Assembly (NCBI GenBank): GCA_002067405.1
Contig: MVRP01000050.1
Coordinates: 1 to 25,715, forward strand
DNA from: Syntrophorhabdaceae bacterium PtaU1.Bin034
GTDB taxonomy: Bacteria > Desulfobacterota_G > Syntrophorhabdia > Syntrophorhabdales > WCHB1-27
Direction: 5' to 3'
DNA: 25,715 nt
The notes beneath the pieces are model-generated. The model was given only the letters and a program-made list of their open reading frames with translations. It was not told the DNA's origin and did no database searches. Numbering within the stretch: the first letter of the stretch is position 1; every line of letters starts with the position of its first letter. This document shows, one piece after another, positions 1 to 6,836 of the stretch. The translations under genes and the position numbers were made by a program.

Positions 1-1
1 C

Positions 2-538
2 GTCAGGCGCCTCCACCGCCTGGGCCTGAAAACGTTCATGATCACGGGAGACAACAGAAAGGTCGCGGGTGCCGTAGCCGGGCAGGTCGGCATCGATGAG
101 GTGGCGGCGGAAGTCCTGCCGGGAGATAAGATCGATATCGTCAGGGGGTATCAGAAACAGGGGCTGAAAGTCGCCATGGTCGGGGACGGCATCAATGACG
201 CTCCTGCCCTCGCCCAGGCTGATATCGGCATTGCCATAGGGTCCGGAACCGATGTGGCGAAGGAGACGGGTGATGTCATCCTGGTGCGGAACGACCTGCT
301 CGACGTGGAAGGGGCAATCCGGCTCGGCCGGAAAACCTTGAGCAAGATCAAGCAGAACCTCTTCTGGGCCTTGATCTACAACGTGATCGGTATTCCCGTC
401 GCCGCCGGCGTCCTCTATCCCTTTACCGGAAGGCTCCTTCCGCCGGAATGGGCGGGGCTTGCCATGGCCTTTTCATCCGTGTCCGTAGTGACGAACTCGC
501 TGCTCCTCAAGACTTATGGCAAGAGACTCGTCGGCTGA
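2..538 (+). CDS. copA: Copper-translocating P-type ATPase, C-terminal part
   Basis: This is the 3' end of a P1B-type ATPase that pumps copper out of the cytoplasm across the inner membrane. The reading frame is open from base 2, so the gene starts outside the window. The sequence shows the end of the P-domain (MITGDN, then [12 protein letters not shown], the hinge that binds Mg and closes the phosphorylation site) and [17 protein letters not shown]. The last two membrane helices follow, with YN in [14 protein letters not shown] and [13 protein letters not shown] near the end. These YN and MxxSS residues form the Cu(I) site in CopA-type pumps. The protein ends normally in [10 protein letters not shown]. 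It lies 50 nt upstream of a CopZ-like chaperone gene, which supports copper rather than zinc or cadmium as substrate. Confidence 0.93.
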   Translation, partial: VRRLHRLGLKTFMITGDNRKVAGAVAGQVGIDEVAAEVLPGDKIDIVRGYQKQGLKVAMVGDGINDAPALAQADIGIAIGSGTDVAKETGDVILVRNDLLDVEGAIRLGRKTLSKIKQNLFWALIYNVIGIPVAAGVLYPFTGRLLPPEWAGLAMAFSSVSVVTNSLLLKTYGKRLVG

Positions 539-588
539 TATTGGGCCGGCGAAGACTCATAACCAACTCTTATAAGGAGGTAACGACG

Positions 589-804
589 ATGGGTGAAACG
601 GTTCTCAACATTCAGGGTATGACGTGCGGGCACTGCACAATGGCAGTTGAAAAGGCCCTCAAGGCGGTGCCCGGCGTAACCGACGTCAAGGTAGACCTGG
701 CCGGTAAGAAGGCCGTGGTGAAAGGCTCGGCAGAGCGGTCTGTCCTGGCGGAAGCCGTCACGAAAGCGGGATATGAGGTAGTAAGCGGAGACGCGGGCGG
801 ATAG
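589..804 (+). CDS. copZ: Copper chaperone, heavy-metal-associated domain protein (CopZ)
   Basis: A 71-residue cytoplasmic protein made of a single heavy-metal-associated (HMA) domain. The metal-binding motif GMTCGHC is at residues 10-16, with two cysteines to hold Cu(I). The rest fits the ferredoxin-like fold (KALKAVPGV, then [10 protein letters not shown]). The start is fixed by a strong ribosome site AAGGAGG at 574-580, 8 nt before the ATG. Reading frames open further upstream have no such site. CopZ proteins deliver Cu(I) to the ATPase encoded just upstream, so the two genes probably form one copper-export operon. A weak GC hairpin follows, but I see no convincing terminator. Confidence 0.93.
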   Translation: MGETVLNIQGMTCGHCTMAVEKALKAVPGVTDVKVDLAGKKAVVKGSAERSVLAEAVTKAGYEVVSGDAGG

Positions 805-954
805 GGTTTTGCCGAACGTGAACGATCAGATCAGCGGACAGCTGAGGGGGCTTCCCTTCTTGTAAGGTTTTTGTTGGCAGGGCATTCACCGTGTGTTCAT
901 CATTTGTAAGCTATTCTTTTTTTGCCGTTACGAATGGATAGGGGAGGAACCCCA

Positions 955-980
955 ACAAAAAAGAGGTGGCCGGAGCCACC
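955..980 (-). terminator. Intrinsic terminator of the PRTRC operon
   Basis: On the minus strand a perfect 6-bp stem GGTGGC/GCCACC with loop TCCG (965-980) is followed by TC and a run of six T (957-962). It lies 19 nt beyond the stop of the ThiF-family gene, so it ends the whole minus-strand operon and insulates it from copZ. Confidence 0.85.
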
Positions 981-999
981 CCTGAAATAGTGCCGTTCG

Positions 1000-1821
1000 T
1001 TATGCGGCCTTCCGGTCCGCCTCTCTCTTTCGCTTTGGAACTTTCCACCCCATCGATTCCCAGACTTCTGGATTCACGGGAAGGGGCCGGACCGTCATGG
1101 TGTTGAGGTTGACGAACGCGCCGTGCACCTTTACCTGCCCTTGCCGGAACATCCTCCAGATAATCTCCATGCCGCAGGTGGCCACCCATTGATTGATGAA
1201 GAGGTCCTGCCTCGCGAGGGCTTCCTGGAGCGAGCAGCTAGGGCCCTGGTAGGGCTTGCGGGATTCGTCCTCCATGATACCCTGGTAGAGATCGAGCACA
1301 TGGGGGAGGTAGGGCGCGCACGATTTCACCGGCTGATCCACCTTGCCGAAGGTCCCGAGCACCACCTGGCCGGTACTGGCGGTGTTCCCGGTGTCGAGCC
1401 AGTAGATCATCCCGCTGTCTTTCCCGATATCCCTGGCGACGTACCTCGCGTTCACGTCATCGACCGCCGATATGACGATGCCGCCCGAAGGAAGACGCAA
1501 ACCCCTGGCAACGTTCCACGGATATGCCTCCCAATTCGTCCCGAAGAACAGATTCAGCCGGGTAACGAGGACAACCGCCTTGTTCTTCCCTATATCGGCG
1601 GGAGAGAAGAGCTGACGACCGACGTTTGACGCGCTCACACTGTCCCCGTCGAGCACGCGGAGGTGAAGGCCGGGACTGCCGAGTGCTTTCAAGGCCTGGT
1701 TCATTCGGGCCAACCCGGAGAGTACCTGGCCGCCCGTTCCTCCGGCCCCGACGAGCACGATATCGACCGGCCCGCGAGCGGAGACGATAGAGGGATATAT
1801 GTAATGTGTCAGCGTGTTCAT
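1000..1821 (-). CDS. PRTRC system ThiF-family protein (E1-like adenylyltransferase)
   Basis: A 273-residue E1/ThiF/MoeB-type Rossmann protein. Such enzymes bind ATP and adenylate the C-terminus of a ubiquitin-like protein. Seen: the nucleotide-binding loop VGAGGTGG (24-31), an acidic strand LDGDSV (57-62), the ATP-contacting SNVGRQ (65-70) and a later NQWVATCGMEIIW helix. Candidate cysteines for thioester formation are C168 and C196; which one acts, if any, cannot be told here. The ATG at 1821 overlaps the PRTRC-A stop as ATGA and has GGAGG 7 nt upstream, so it is preferred over longer frames. It is the last gene before the terminator. In PRTRC cassettes this protein accompanies A, B, C, E and F. 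Confidence 0.9.
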   Translation of the reverse strand: MNTLTHYIYPSIVSARGPVDIVLVGAGGTGGQVLSGLARMNQALKALGSPGLHLRVLDGDSVSASNVGRQLFSPADIGKNKAVVLVTRLNLFFGTNWEAYPWNVARGLRLPSGGIVISAVDDVNARYVARDIGKDSGMIYWLDTGNTASTGQVVLGTFGKVDQPVKSCAPYLPHVLDLYQGIMEDESRKPYQGPSCSLQEALARQDLFINQWVATCGMEIIWRMFRQGQVKVHGAFVNLNTMTVRPLPVNPEVWESMGWKVPKRKREADRKAA

Positions 1822-2447
1822 GGCTCCGCCTCCAGGTCGAAAAAGAATCCCTCCACCACGGCCCTGCACTTGTACTCGAAATGGTGCCGGCCCTCCTCGT
1901 TGGAATAGCTGCCCAGTACTACCGATAGCCTCACCCCTCCGAAGTCGTCGACGTCGTCTGTGAAAGAGAAAAAGGCTTTCATGGTGCCGTGGCTGTGGAC
2001 GTCAATGGCGAGACAGGTATGCTCCGGCAGAAGCGGCCTCTCCCTGATAAGGACGCTCGCCGCCGAGGCTTCAAAATCGAGGGGCAGGTAGGAGTAGCCC
2101 TCCTCCCCTGACCACACGATCCAGCCCGCCCACTCCAGGTGATCACGGGCATATTCTACGGCTTGCGGCAATATGGCCTTCTCGAAGATCGCCGTTACTT
2201 GCGGGTCCTTCAGGATCTCCGAAAACTCATCCACCTCTGCAACCTCCCCGTAGGGCAGGTCCCTGCCCGCAAGCCAGAGGCAACGACGGAACCTTCCGAA
2301 GGGCTGCGATGCGTCGATGTAGAGACCTTCCCGGGCCATGAGTAAACGGGTGTGATGGAGAGGACACGGGGAGAGTTCTTCGTATCTGGGCACCGTGATG
2401 GTGGGAAAACGTTCCTGGATGAGGCGGTCCTTCAGGTTCATGTCCAT
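1818..2447 (-). CDS. PRTRC system protein A (JAB/JAMM peptidase-like)
   Basis: A 209-residue protein. The C-terminal half carries a JAMM zinc-peptidase signature: H151-S-H153, then S161 and D164 in DVHSHG...SFTDD. This is the HxH-x(7)-SxxD arrangement of deubiquitinase-type metalloproteases. An N-terminal domain of about 90 residues (rich in R and P, with a CPLHH segment) precedes it. JAMM enzymes cut isopeptide or linear bonds after ubiquitin-like domains, so the likely role is processing or removal of the PRTRC-C protein; that is inference. The start at 2447 has GGAGG 8 nt upstream. A second in-frame ATG at 2441 would give an ATGA overlap with gene B. It overlaps B by 10 nt and ThiF by 4 nt. 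Confidence 0.88.
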   Translation of the reverse strand: MDMNLKDRLIQERFPTITVPRYEELSPCPLHHTRLLMAREGLYIDASQPFGRFRRCLWLAGRDLPYGEVAEVDEFSEILKDPQVTAIFEKAILPQAVEYARDHLEWAGWIVWSGEEGYSYLPLDFEASAASVLIRERPLLPEHTCLAIDVHSHGTMKAFFSFTDDVDDFGGVRLSVVLGSYSNEEGRHHFEYKCRAVVEGFFFDLEAEP

Positions 2448-3160
2448 GGTGTCCGCCTCCTCTCAATTGATGTGAGAATATCGGCGACCGTGCCGCAGGG
2501 GAAGAGATGCTCTTTCGGGAACTCGGTCTTCCCCTTGATGGCCTTCCAGAGCTTGTAGGGATCGATTCCCCGGAGCTTCGGCGCGATGTGGCCGTTGCAG
2601 GCACCGTCGAAGAATGCCCGTTCCCACTCATGTATGTCCCGAAGCGATGGGTTTCGGGGAAGCTCGATGTTCCCCATGCAGCACGCCCCGCCTTCGTAGA
2701 CGTTGAAAAAGGGGCTGTGGTAAATAGGGGTGGCCGGCTCGGGCCTCGTCGTTGCTGTGAGGGCCCAGGTGTGCAGTGTCCGGTTTAACACGAGGAACAG
2801 CGCTGCCGGGAGCGAGTAGGCACCGGACTTCAATCCTGTTTCTTTCGTGAAGAAAACATGCCGTTGCGCAGCCGGGATCCACCAGAGCATCGCGGTGCCA
2901 GGCGAATAAGCCAGGACCTTTTCGGGGATGTACTCCATGGTTTGCAGAGAAGGGATGACAAGGGAACAGATCCTGCGAAGCAGTTCGCTGCTCAGAGGCA
3001 CTCCCTCGAGAAGCCTCCCTTCTTCGTCGATCCTGTGTCTCGTGATGTAGTGGTCGATGCTCTTGGCCGAGTCCTCGTATCGGGGATCCTTTTCGTACCC
3101 GTAAATGAGGACGGCCTGCTGTACGACAAGTTTTCTATCCGGGATGATTTCTATTTCCAT
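2438..3160 (-). CDS. PRTRC system protein B (prokaryotic E2-like)
   Basis: A 240-residue protein of the PRTRC-B family, which has been related to prokaryotic E2 ubiquitin-conjugating enzymes. The conserved block IYHSPFFNVYEGGACCMGN (146-164) has a histidine (H148) followed by a cysteine pair (C160, C161). This matches the His/Cys active-site region expected of an E2-like fold that would carry a ubiquitin-like protein as a thioester. There is no membrane segment. The ribosome site AGGAGG overlaps the stop of gene F, 8 nt before the ATG. The gene sits between F and A and overlaps A by 10 nt, so expression is probably coupled. The E2 assignment rests on family knowledge; catalysis is not shown by the sequence. 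Confidence 0.87.
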   Translation of the reverse strand: MEIEIIPDRKLVVQQAVLIYGYEKDPRYEDSAKSIDHYITRHRIDEEGRLLEGVPLSSELLRRICSLVIPSLQTMEYIPEKVLAYSPGTAMLWWIPAAQRHVFFTKETGLKSGAYSLPAALFLVLNRTLHTWALTATTRPEPATPIYHSPFFNVYEGGACCMGNIELPRNPSLRDIHEWERAFFDGACNGHIAPKLRGIDPYKLWKAIKGKTEFPKEHLFPCGTVADILTSIERRRTPWT

Positions 3161-3172
3161 AAGCGAGTCCTC

Positions 3173-4159
3173 CTATATCCGCAGGACATCATGCCAGTAC
3201 CAGACCTCCTGGAGAAGCAGTATGGATCGCAGGATGATCCGGACCCGCGTGAGATCGTTCCTGTTTCTTATGATGATGCGCATCCTCGGCGGCCCGCTGT
3301 TGCCCCACTGGTCGTTCATCGCCTCGAAGTACCAGTCGGAGAACCCGTCCTGGCTGCCCCAGAGGACGCCGAAAGAATTCTCCACGGGGTTTTCTTCGTT
3401 CTCGATGGATAGCAACTCTATCTCTTCATACTGTTTCACCAGGCAGAGACAGGCGAGCTTGAGCAGGCTCGTGATAAGGTCTCTTTGTTCTGTGGTGAGC
3501 GTTTTCTTCCGAAGGCGTTTGAAGCGAAACAAAGCTTGTTTGAGAACCGCCCTCCGCTCCTTTTCGTTGAGGGAGGCGATGCTTCTTGTGTGGTAGTGAT
3601 AGCGCGCCAGGGCGAGGTCCCTGTCTCTCTTGTAGACCTTCTGGTCCTCTTCGTCGTCGAAGGCGTCTTCCTCGTATGGGCAGAGCCACTCGAAGATCTC
3701 GTCGACCATCATCCCGGGGACTTTGCCCGACCTGAGCACCAGGGCCAGGAGGTCCCGGACAATGGGGTAGACGGTCCTTTTTTTCTCCTTCAGCCTATCC
3801 AGGAAATCGAGGGCTATGGTGTAGAAGAACTCGAATTGCAGCTCTACCACGAGGTGCCAGCCCCGGGCGCCGAACCGGTGCGTACCGCTTACTGTAATTG
3901 AATGGCAGTCGCGGCCGTGCCCGTTGTCATCCGGGATAAGCCCCTTGAGGCGAGGCATGACCGCCCTGTCGATCTCGTCCGTGAGGGTTGGGACAAGACC
4001 CGCTTCCGGCATGGGTGAGATATCGAAAGGCTTCCCGGTCAGGTTCTCATAAAGACGCACTATGGAAGGGATCAAGGTGCGGTTAAATTGGCTGAGCTGG
4101 TCGAGAATCTCCGCTACCGACAGCACGGCGGGGGCGACCTTAAAAACAGGGGATCTCAT
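3173..4159 (-). CDS. PRTRC system protein F
   Basis: A 328-residue protein assigned to PRTRC-F from its position and character. It has a helical, highly charged middle with KERRAVLKQALFRFKRLR, and a C-terminal part ending in LLLQEVWYWHDVLRI. PRTRC-F proteins have no established biochemical function. The ATG at 4159 overlaps the stop of gene C as ATGA and has GGAG close upstream. A frame open 69 nt further upstream lacks these features. A run of aspartates and glutamates (YEEDAFDDEEDQK) stands out near residue 190. The stop codon is merged with the ribosome site of gene B, 12 nt before it. An internal acidic linker like this often marks a two-domain protein; that is inference. Confidence 0.8.
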   Translation of the reverse strand: MRSPVFKVAPAVLSVAEILDQLSQFNRTLIPSIVRLYENLTGKPFDISPMPEAGLVPTLTDEIDRAVMPRLKGLIPDDNGHGRDCHSITVSGTHRFGARGWHLVVELQFEFFYTIALDFLDRLKEKKRTVYPIVRDLLALVLRSGKVPGMMVDEIFEWLCPYEEDAFDDEEDQKVYKRDRDLALARYHYHTRSIASLNEKERRAVLKQALFRFKRLRKKTLTTEQRDLITSLLKLACLCLVKQYEEIELLSIENEENPVENSFGVLWGSQDGFSDWYFEAMNDQWGNSGPPRMRIIIRNRNDLTRVRIILRSILLLQEVWYWHDVLRI

Positions 4160-4521
4160 ATCGGCTCCAGCTCTTGCCACGGGGGAAGAACCGGGTTGTC
4201 GCCCGTATCTCCAGCGGCCACAAGGCACGCCAGGTCTTCCATCAGTTGCAGCGTATCGGCTATCCGGCTGCCGTCGTCTTCGTCACCCTTCACAACATCG
4301 TTGCTGCCTTTCGTACCTACGGCACGCCTGAATGTATACTCGGCCCGGTCGTCCTTGTACTCGGGGCCTTCGATGATTGCCTGCGTAAGCTCCGGGTAGA
4401 CATCTCCCCAGAATTCTTTCACCTCCTCGGCGCTAAGCTTGGAATCAGGGTCTTCGAGCTCCAAGGCACCGTACCGGAAGATTCGCACGAGCGGTCTCAC
4501 CTCCAGCCTTGTCTCACCCAT
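4156..4521 (-). CDS. PRTRC system protein C (ubiquitin-like) with a C-terminal extension
   Basis: A 121-residue protein. Residues 1-72 match the PRTRC-C family: VRIFRYGALELEDPD (12-26), VYPELTQAIIEGPE (41-54) and YTFRRAVGTKG (62-72). This family is grouped with prokaryotic ubiquitin-like proteins. As I remember it, the usual protein is about 70 residues and stops at the glycine of GTKG. Here 49 more residues follow, acidic at first (KGDEDDGSR) and ending in PPWQELEPI. If the GTKG glycine is the conjugation point, the tail would have to be removed, plausibly by the JAMM protein of the same operon. It overlaps gene E by 8 nt and gene F by 4 nt; GGAGG precedes the ATG. Confidence 0.87.
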   Translation of the reverse strand: MGETRLEVRPLVRIFRYGALELEDPDSKLSAEEVKEFWGDVYPELTQAIIEGPEYKDDRAEYTFRRAVGTKGSNDVVKGDEDDGSRIADTLQLMEDLACLVAAGDTGDNPVLPPWQELEPI

Positions 4522-5065
4522 GGCTCACCTCCCCTTTCGCATCCGGAGTACCGGTGTCCGGTTCCGGCGTGGGCAATGTGGCTGGGGGTGTCTCAGGTGT
4601 GGCCGGTTTTGCGGGGGACATGGAGAATAGGTCGGCCATGACCGGCTTGGGTTTCTCTTCCTTCGCTTCGGGTTTCTTCTCTTCCTTTTGCTCTCCGTCC
4701 TTCTTCAAATCGGACTTATCCGCGGCTTTGGTGTGCTTCTGGATGGCGGCGCTGAGTTGCTTCTTCTTCTGGTCGATCCTGCCGATGGCAGTCGTTTTCA
4801 GGTCTGCCAGCTTCTTTTGGTCGCGGGCGATGTCCGTGATTGTTGTTTCGAAGCTCTCACTCAGCTCATCAACGCCCCCGGTAATGATGATGGGGGAGAA
4901 GTCGTTGTCGTTCTCCTTGCCTTTAAATTGCTGGGCGAAGACGACGCTGACCTCTCTTGCCGTGTCATCGCCGTTCTGGTTCTTGCCAGCCTTCGCGGTG
5001 AAGGTCAGGACCAACCTTCCTCCGTCCGGCACAAGCTCGACGATCTTGGAAAAATCGATCATCAT
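4514..5065 (-). CDS. PRTRC system protein E
   Basis: A 183-residue protein and first gene of the operon. Residues 1-70 form a compact domain (LTFTAKAGKNQNGDDTAREV, then PIIITGGVDELSESF) typical of PRTRC-E. A helical stretch with many K and Q follows (about 80-115), then a low-complexity tail rich in K, E and P, and finally PATPETPPATLPTPEPDTGTP. The tail is probably disordered. Two ATGs stand in tandem (5065 and 5062); the strong site AAGGAGG lies 6 nt before the first. No biochemical role is known for the family. Upstream is a 335-nt divergent intergenic region with a large inverted repeat. The canonical neighbours PRTRC-D (actin-like) and ParB are not found there. Confidence 0.82.
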   Translation of the reverse strand: MMIDFSKIVELVPDGGRLVLTFTAKAGKNQNGDDTAREVSVVFAQQFKGKENDNDFSPIIITGGVDELSESFETTITDIARDQKKLADLKTTAIGRIDQKKKQLSAAIQKHTKAADKSDLKKDGEQKEEKKPEAKEEKPKPVMADLFSMSPAKPATPETPPATLPTPEPDTGTPDAKGEVSHG

Positions 5066-5146
5066 GAATGACCTCCTTGTTTCAAGGTGTTGGTGATGTG
5101 GTTCTTGACGGATTGGCGCCTCAATGGCCCGCGAGGGGCAGAGGCG

Positions 5147-5258
5147 TTTTCGGGGTACCTAATGAAAATACTGAAGACTACGTATTTATTACTTCTGAGG
5201 CGAGTCCACGAAGTAATATACCCGTAAATTAATATCTTCATTAGGCATCAGCCGAAAA
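5147..5258. repeat. 112-nt nested imperfect inverted repeat upstream of the PRTRC operon
   Basis: Three pairs of arms are nested around a 14-nt centre (5196-5209). Outer: TTTTCGG 5147-5153 with CCGAAAA 5252-5258. Middle: CCTAATGAA 5158-5166 with TTCATTAGG 5237-5245, extended by a few pairs after one mismatch. Inner: TATTACTTC 5187-5195 with GAAGTAATA 5210-5218, extended by GTAT/ATAC around a two-base bulge. It lies between divergent genes. It could be a structured RNA, a partition or operator site, or a small palindromic mobile repeat. It has no GTT core, so a normal integron attC is unlikely. Confidence 0.75.
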
Positions 5259-5353
5259 GCATCCACATCCAACACCCTTTCTCTCAAAAGGGAGATAACC
5301 ACCTCTTTATTGTCTCACCCCATCCATCCTGCAGGGGGAACTTCACATACCCA

Positions 5354-5376
5354 CCCCCATACGCAGGACATGGGGG
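5354..5376 (+). promoter_or_regulatory. 5' leader hairpin upstream of the 115-aa gene
   Basis: A perfect 7-bp stem CCCCCAT (5354-5360) / ATGGGGG (5370-5376) with a 9-nt loop ends just upstream of the ribosome site AAGGAGG (5384-5390). A stable stem this close to the ribosome site may protect the mRNA or modulate translation. No ligand class is recognisable. Confidence 0.55.
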
Positions 5377-5400
5377 AATACCATAAGGAGGAGATCAATC

Positions 5401-5748
5401 ATGATATTGGCAGGCACACTTGCTGAAGCCACAGGGACTTTCTACACGATGATATCCGGAGACCGCCAGGATTTGAACAGGAAGCTTGCGCGGGTCCAGG
5501 ATAATGCCGAGGAACTTTTGGCCCTCATCAAAGAGCACGTGACGGAAGAACAGGCGATGCGCTACAGTTTCATCACGAACGTCGTCAAGGCCCTCGAAAT
5601 GAGAGGCTACGGCGGAAGGATCCGGTTCAAGGAGACTTCTATACCCTCCTCGCCGAAGGAGATCATGAAAACACCGGATCCCGGATCGCTGCCATACTTT
5701 GGGATACTGGAGAGAAGAGGCCTTGTGGCATACGCGGCAAGGGCCTGA
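5401..5748 (+). CDS. Hypothetical protein, 115 aa
   Basis: I do not recognise this protein. It is 115 residues long and probably cytoplasmic, without signal or membrane segments. Residues 20-50 look helical and charged (DRQDLNRKLARVQDNAEEL). A basic, glycine-containing stretch follows (MRGYGGRIRFKE), and the C-terminus has PDPGSLPYFGILERRGLVAY. The start is secure: AAGGAGG lies 10 nt before the ATG, and a 7-bp hairpin sits upstream of that. A strong terminator begins 16 nt after the stop, so this is a single-gene transcript. It diverges from the PRTRC operon and shares its intergenic region, which may mean shared regulation. In other PRTRC loci different genes occupy this place, so a functional link is only a possibility. 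Confidence 0.75.
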   Translation: MILAGTLAEATGTFYTMISGDRQDLNRKLARVQDNAEELLALIKEHVTEEQAMRYSFITNVVKALEMRGYGGRIRFKETSIPSSPKEIMKTPDPGSLPYFGILERRGLVAYAARA

Positions 5749-5764
5749 CCGAAAACCGCTTTCA

Positions 5765-5786
5765 GGGAGGGAAACCTCCCTTTTTT
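5765..5786 (+). terminator. Intrinsic terminator after the 115-aa gene
   Basis: The stem GGGAGG (5765-5770) / CCTCCC (5775-5780) has a GAAA tetraloop and is followed directly by six T. This is a textbook rho-independent terminator, 16 nt past the stop codon. Confidence 0.93.
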
Positions 5787-6089
5787 ATTTGGTTCGCGGT
5801 AGACGTGTTCGGTGCAGGACATTAAGGATGATTCGCCCCACGAAGCACTACGTATGGTGTGGCGGCCGGTTGTTTTCCCTTCGTCTGCCCGGTCTGAACC
5901 CCGTCTCGCGGTATGCCCGAGTATGCTGATGCGCCATCGGGCGCCCTTGGTCACCGGGAGAGCCGAGAATGCCGAATCGAAAAAGCCGCCAAGTCAGAAG
6001 AGCAAAAATTCTGAACGCCTAACCGCTGTTTTCCCATTGTAGTGCAGGTAGCTGTTCCAGAGAAATCGTGATTATGTTACGATGTTGCT
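5787..6089. other. Intergenic stretch without a supported gene
   Basis: About 300 nt between the terminator and the PIN toxin gene. Short open frames exist on both strands but lack ribosome sites and protein-like composition. The short palindrome GGGCGCCC near 5938 is the only structure noted. The promoter of the toxin-antitoxin pair must lie near its right end, but no clear -35/-10 pair is visible. Confidence 0.5.
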
Positions 6090-6569
6090 ATGAAGAAACG
6101 GATATATGTTGAAACAACCGTGGTGAGCTACCTTACCGCCAGACCGAGCCGTGACATCATGGTAGCGGGACATCAGGATGCCACGAGAGAAATCTGGTCC
6201 GAGCTTTCCGGCAAGTATGAAACGTACATTTCCGTTCTCGTGTTTCAGGAAGCCGGAAGAGGCGACCCCGACCAGGCCCGAATGCGAATCGCGGCAATCG
6301 AGGCTTTCCCCATGCTCGACATAGACGACGAGGCTAGGTCTCTGGCCGAAAAGATCATTCTTCGGAAGGCGGTGCCTTCAGAACACCCCGAAGACGCCCT
6401 TCACATCGCGGTGGCGGCGGTGAACGGCATGGAGGTTATCCTCACGTGGAATTTCGCTCACCTGAATAATCCCTTTACGCGAAAGATGGTGAGGCAGGTC
6501 GTGGAAGACGAAGGATATGAGTGCCCCGAAATCTCCTCACCAGAAGAACTGCTGGAGGTCGAGAGATGA
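6090..6569 (+). CDS. PIN-domain toxin (VapC-like ribonuclease)
   Basis: A 159-residue PIN-domain protein, predicted metal-dependent RNase. It opens with KKRIYVETTVVSYLTARPSR, the usual start of a PIN subgroup that has E in place of the first D, followed by TT.VSYL. The later acidic pair and core strand are present in SEHPEDALHIAVAAVNGMEVILTW, then NFAHLNNP. The acidic residues in these blocks would coordinate Mg or Mn at the active site. The stop overlaps the next start as ATGA. No ribosome site is visible before the ATG at 6090, which may keep expression low. Toxin-first order is common for this PIN subgroup. Confidence 0.85.
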   Translation: MKKRIYVETTVVSYLTARPSRDIMVAGHQDATREIWSELSGKYETYISVLVFQEAGRGDPDQARMRIAAIEAFPMLDIDDEARSLAEKIILRKAVPSEHPEDALHIAVAAVNGMEVILTWNFAHLNNPFTRKMVRQVVEDEGYECPEISSPEELLEVER

Positions 6570-6760
6570 AAGACCCAATTGTTGAGGAGGTCAGAAAACA
6601 TCGAATGGAACATACCCGCAGATATGGCGGTGATCTCTCCGCAATTGTTGCCGACCTGCGGGAGGTCCAGAACACATCCGGTCGCAAGGTAGTCCGTCTT
6701 CCCGCAAAAAGAATCGATCCAACACGCCGTTCCGGCAGACCGCGCAAACTCGTAGGCTGA
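6566..6760 (+). CDS. Probable antitoxin partner of the PIN toxin
   Basis: A 64-residue protein that begins KDPIVEEVRKHRMEHTRRYG, followed by DLSAIVADLREVQ and a basic C-terminus (GRKVVRLPAKR, then RRSGRPRK). Small proteins of this pattern regularly follow PIN genes of the upstream type and are taken as their antitoxins. The ATG at 6566 is chosen over an earlier frame start because it overlaps the toxin stop as ATGA, giving translational coupling. The basic tail could bind RNA or DNA, but no standard antitoxin fold (AbrB, ribbon-helix-helix) is recognisable. The antitoxin function is inferred from position. Confidence 0.7.
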   Translation: MKDPIVEEVRKHRMEHTRRYGGDLSAIVADLREVQNTSGRKVVRLPAKRIDPTRRSGRPRKLVG

Positions 6761-6836
6761 ATTCTACGCAGGCTGCCGGATGCGGGCCGAAGTGGCAAAC
6801 AACGCTACACCGCTGAACTCTTCGTTCGACCCTCAC

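Noticed and set aside
1123..1629. Plus-strand frame of 168 codons
   Set aside because: It lies antisense to the ThiF-family gene, which has clear motifs, ribosome site and operon overlap.
2858..3412. Plus-strand 184-codon frame
   Set aside because: Antisense to PRTRC-B and PRTRC-F and spans their junction.
4509..5096. Plus-strand 195-codon frame rich in S and F
   Set aside because: Complement of the K/E/P-rich tail of PRTRC-E; no ribosome site or known motif.
5147..5258. Reading the large palindrome as an integron attC
   Set aside because: Size and bulged stems fit, but the outer ends lack an AAC/GTT core pair and no cassette-type gene order surrounds it.
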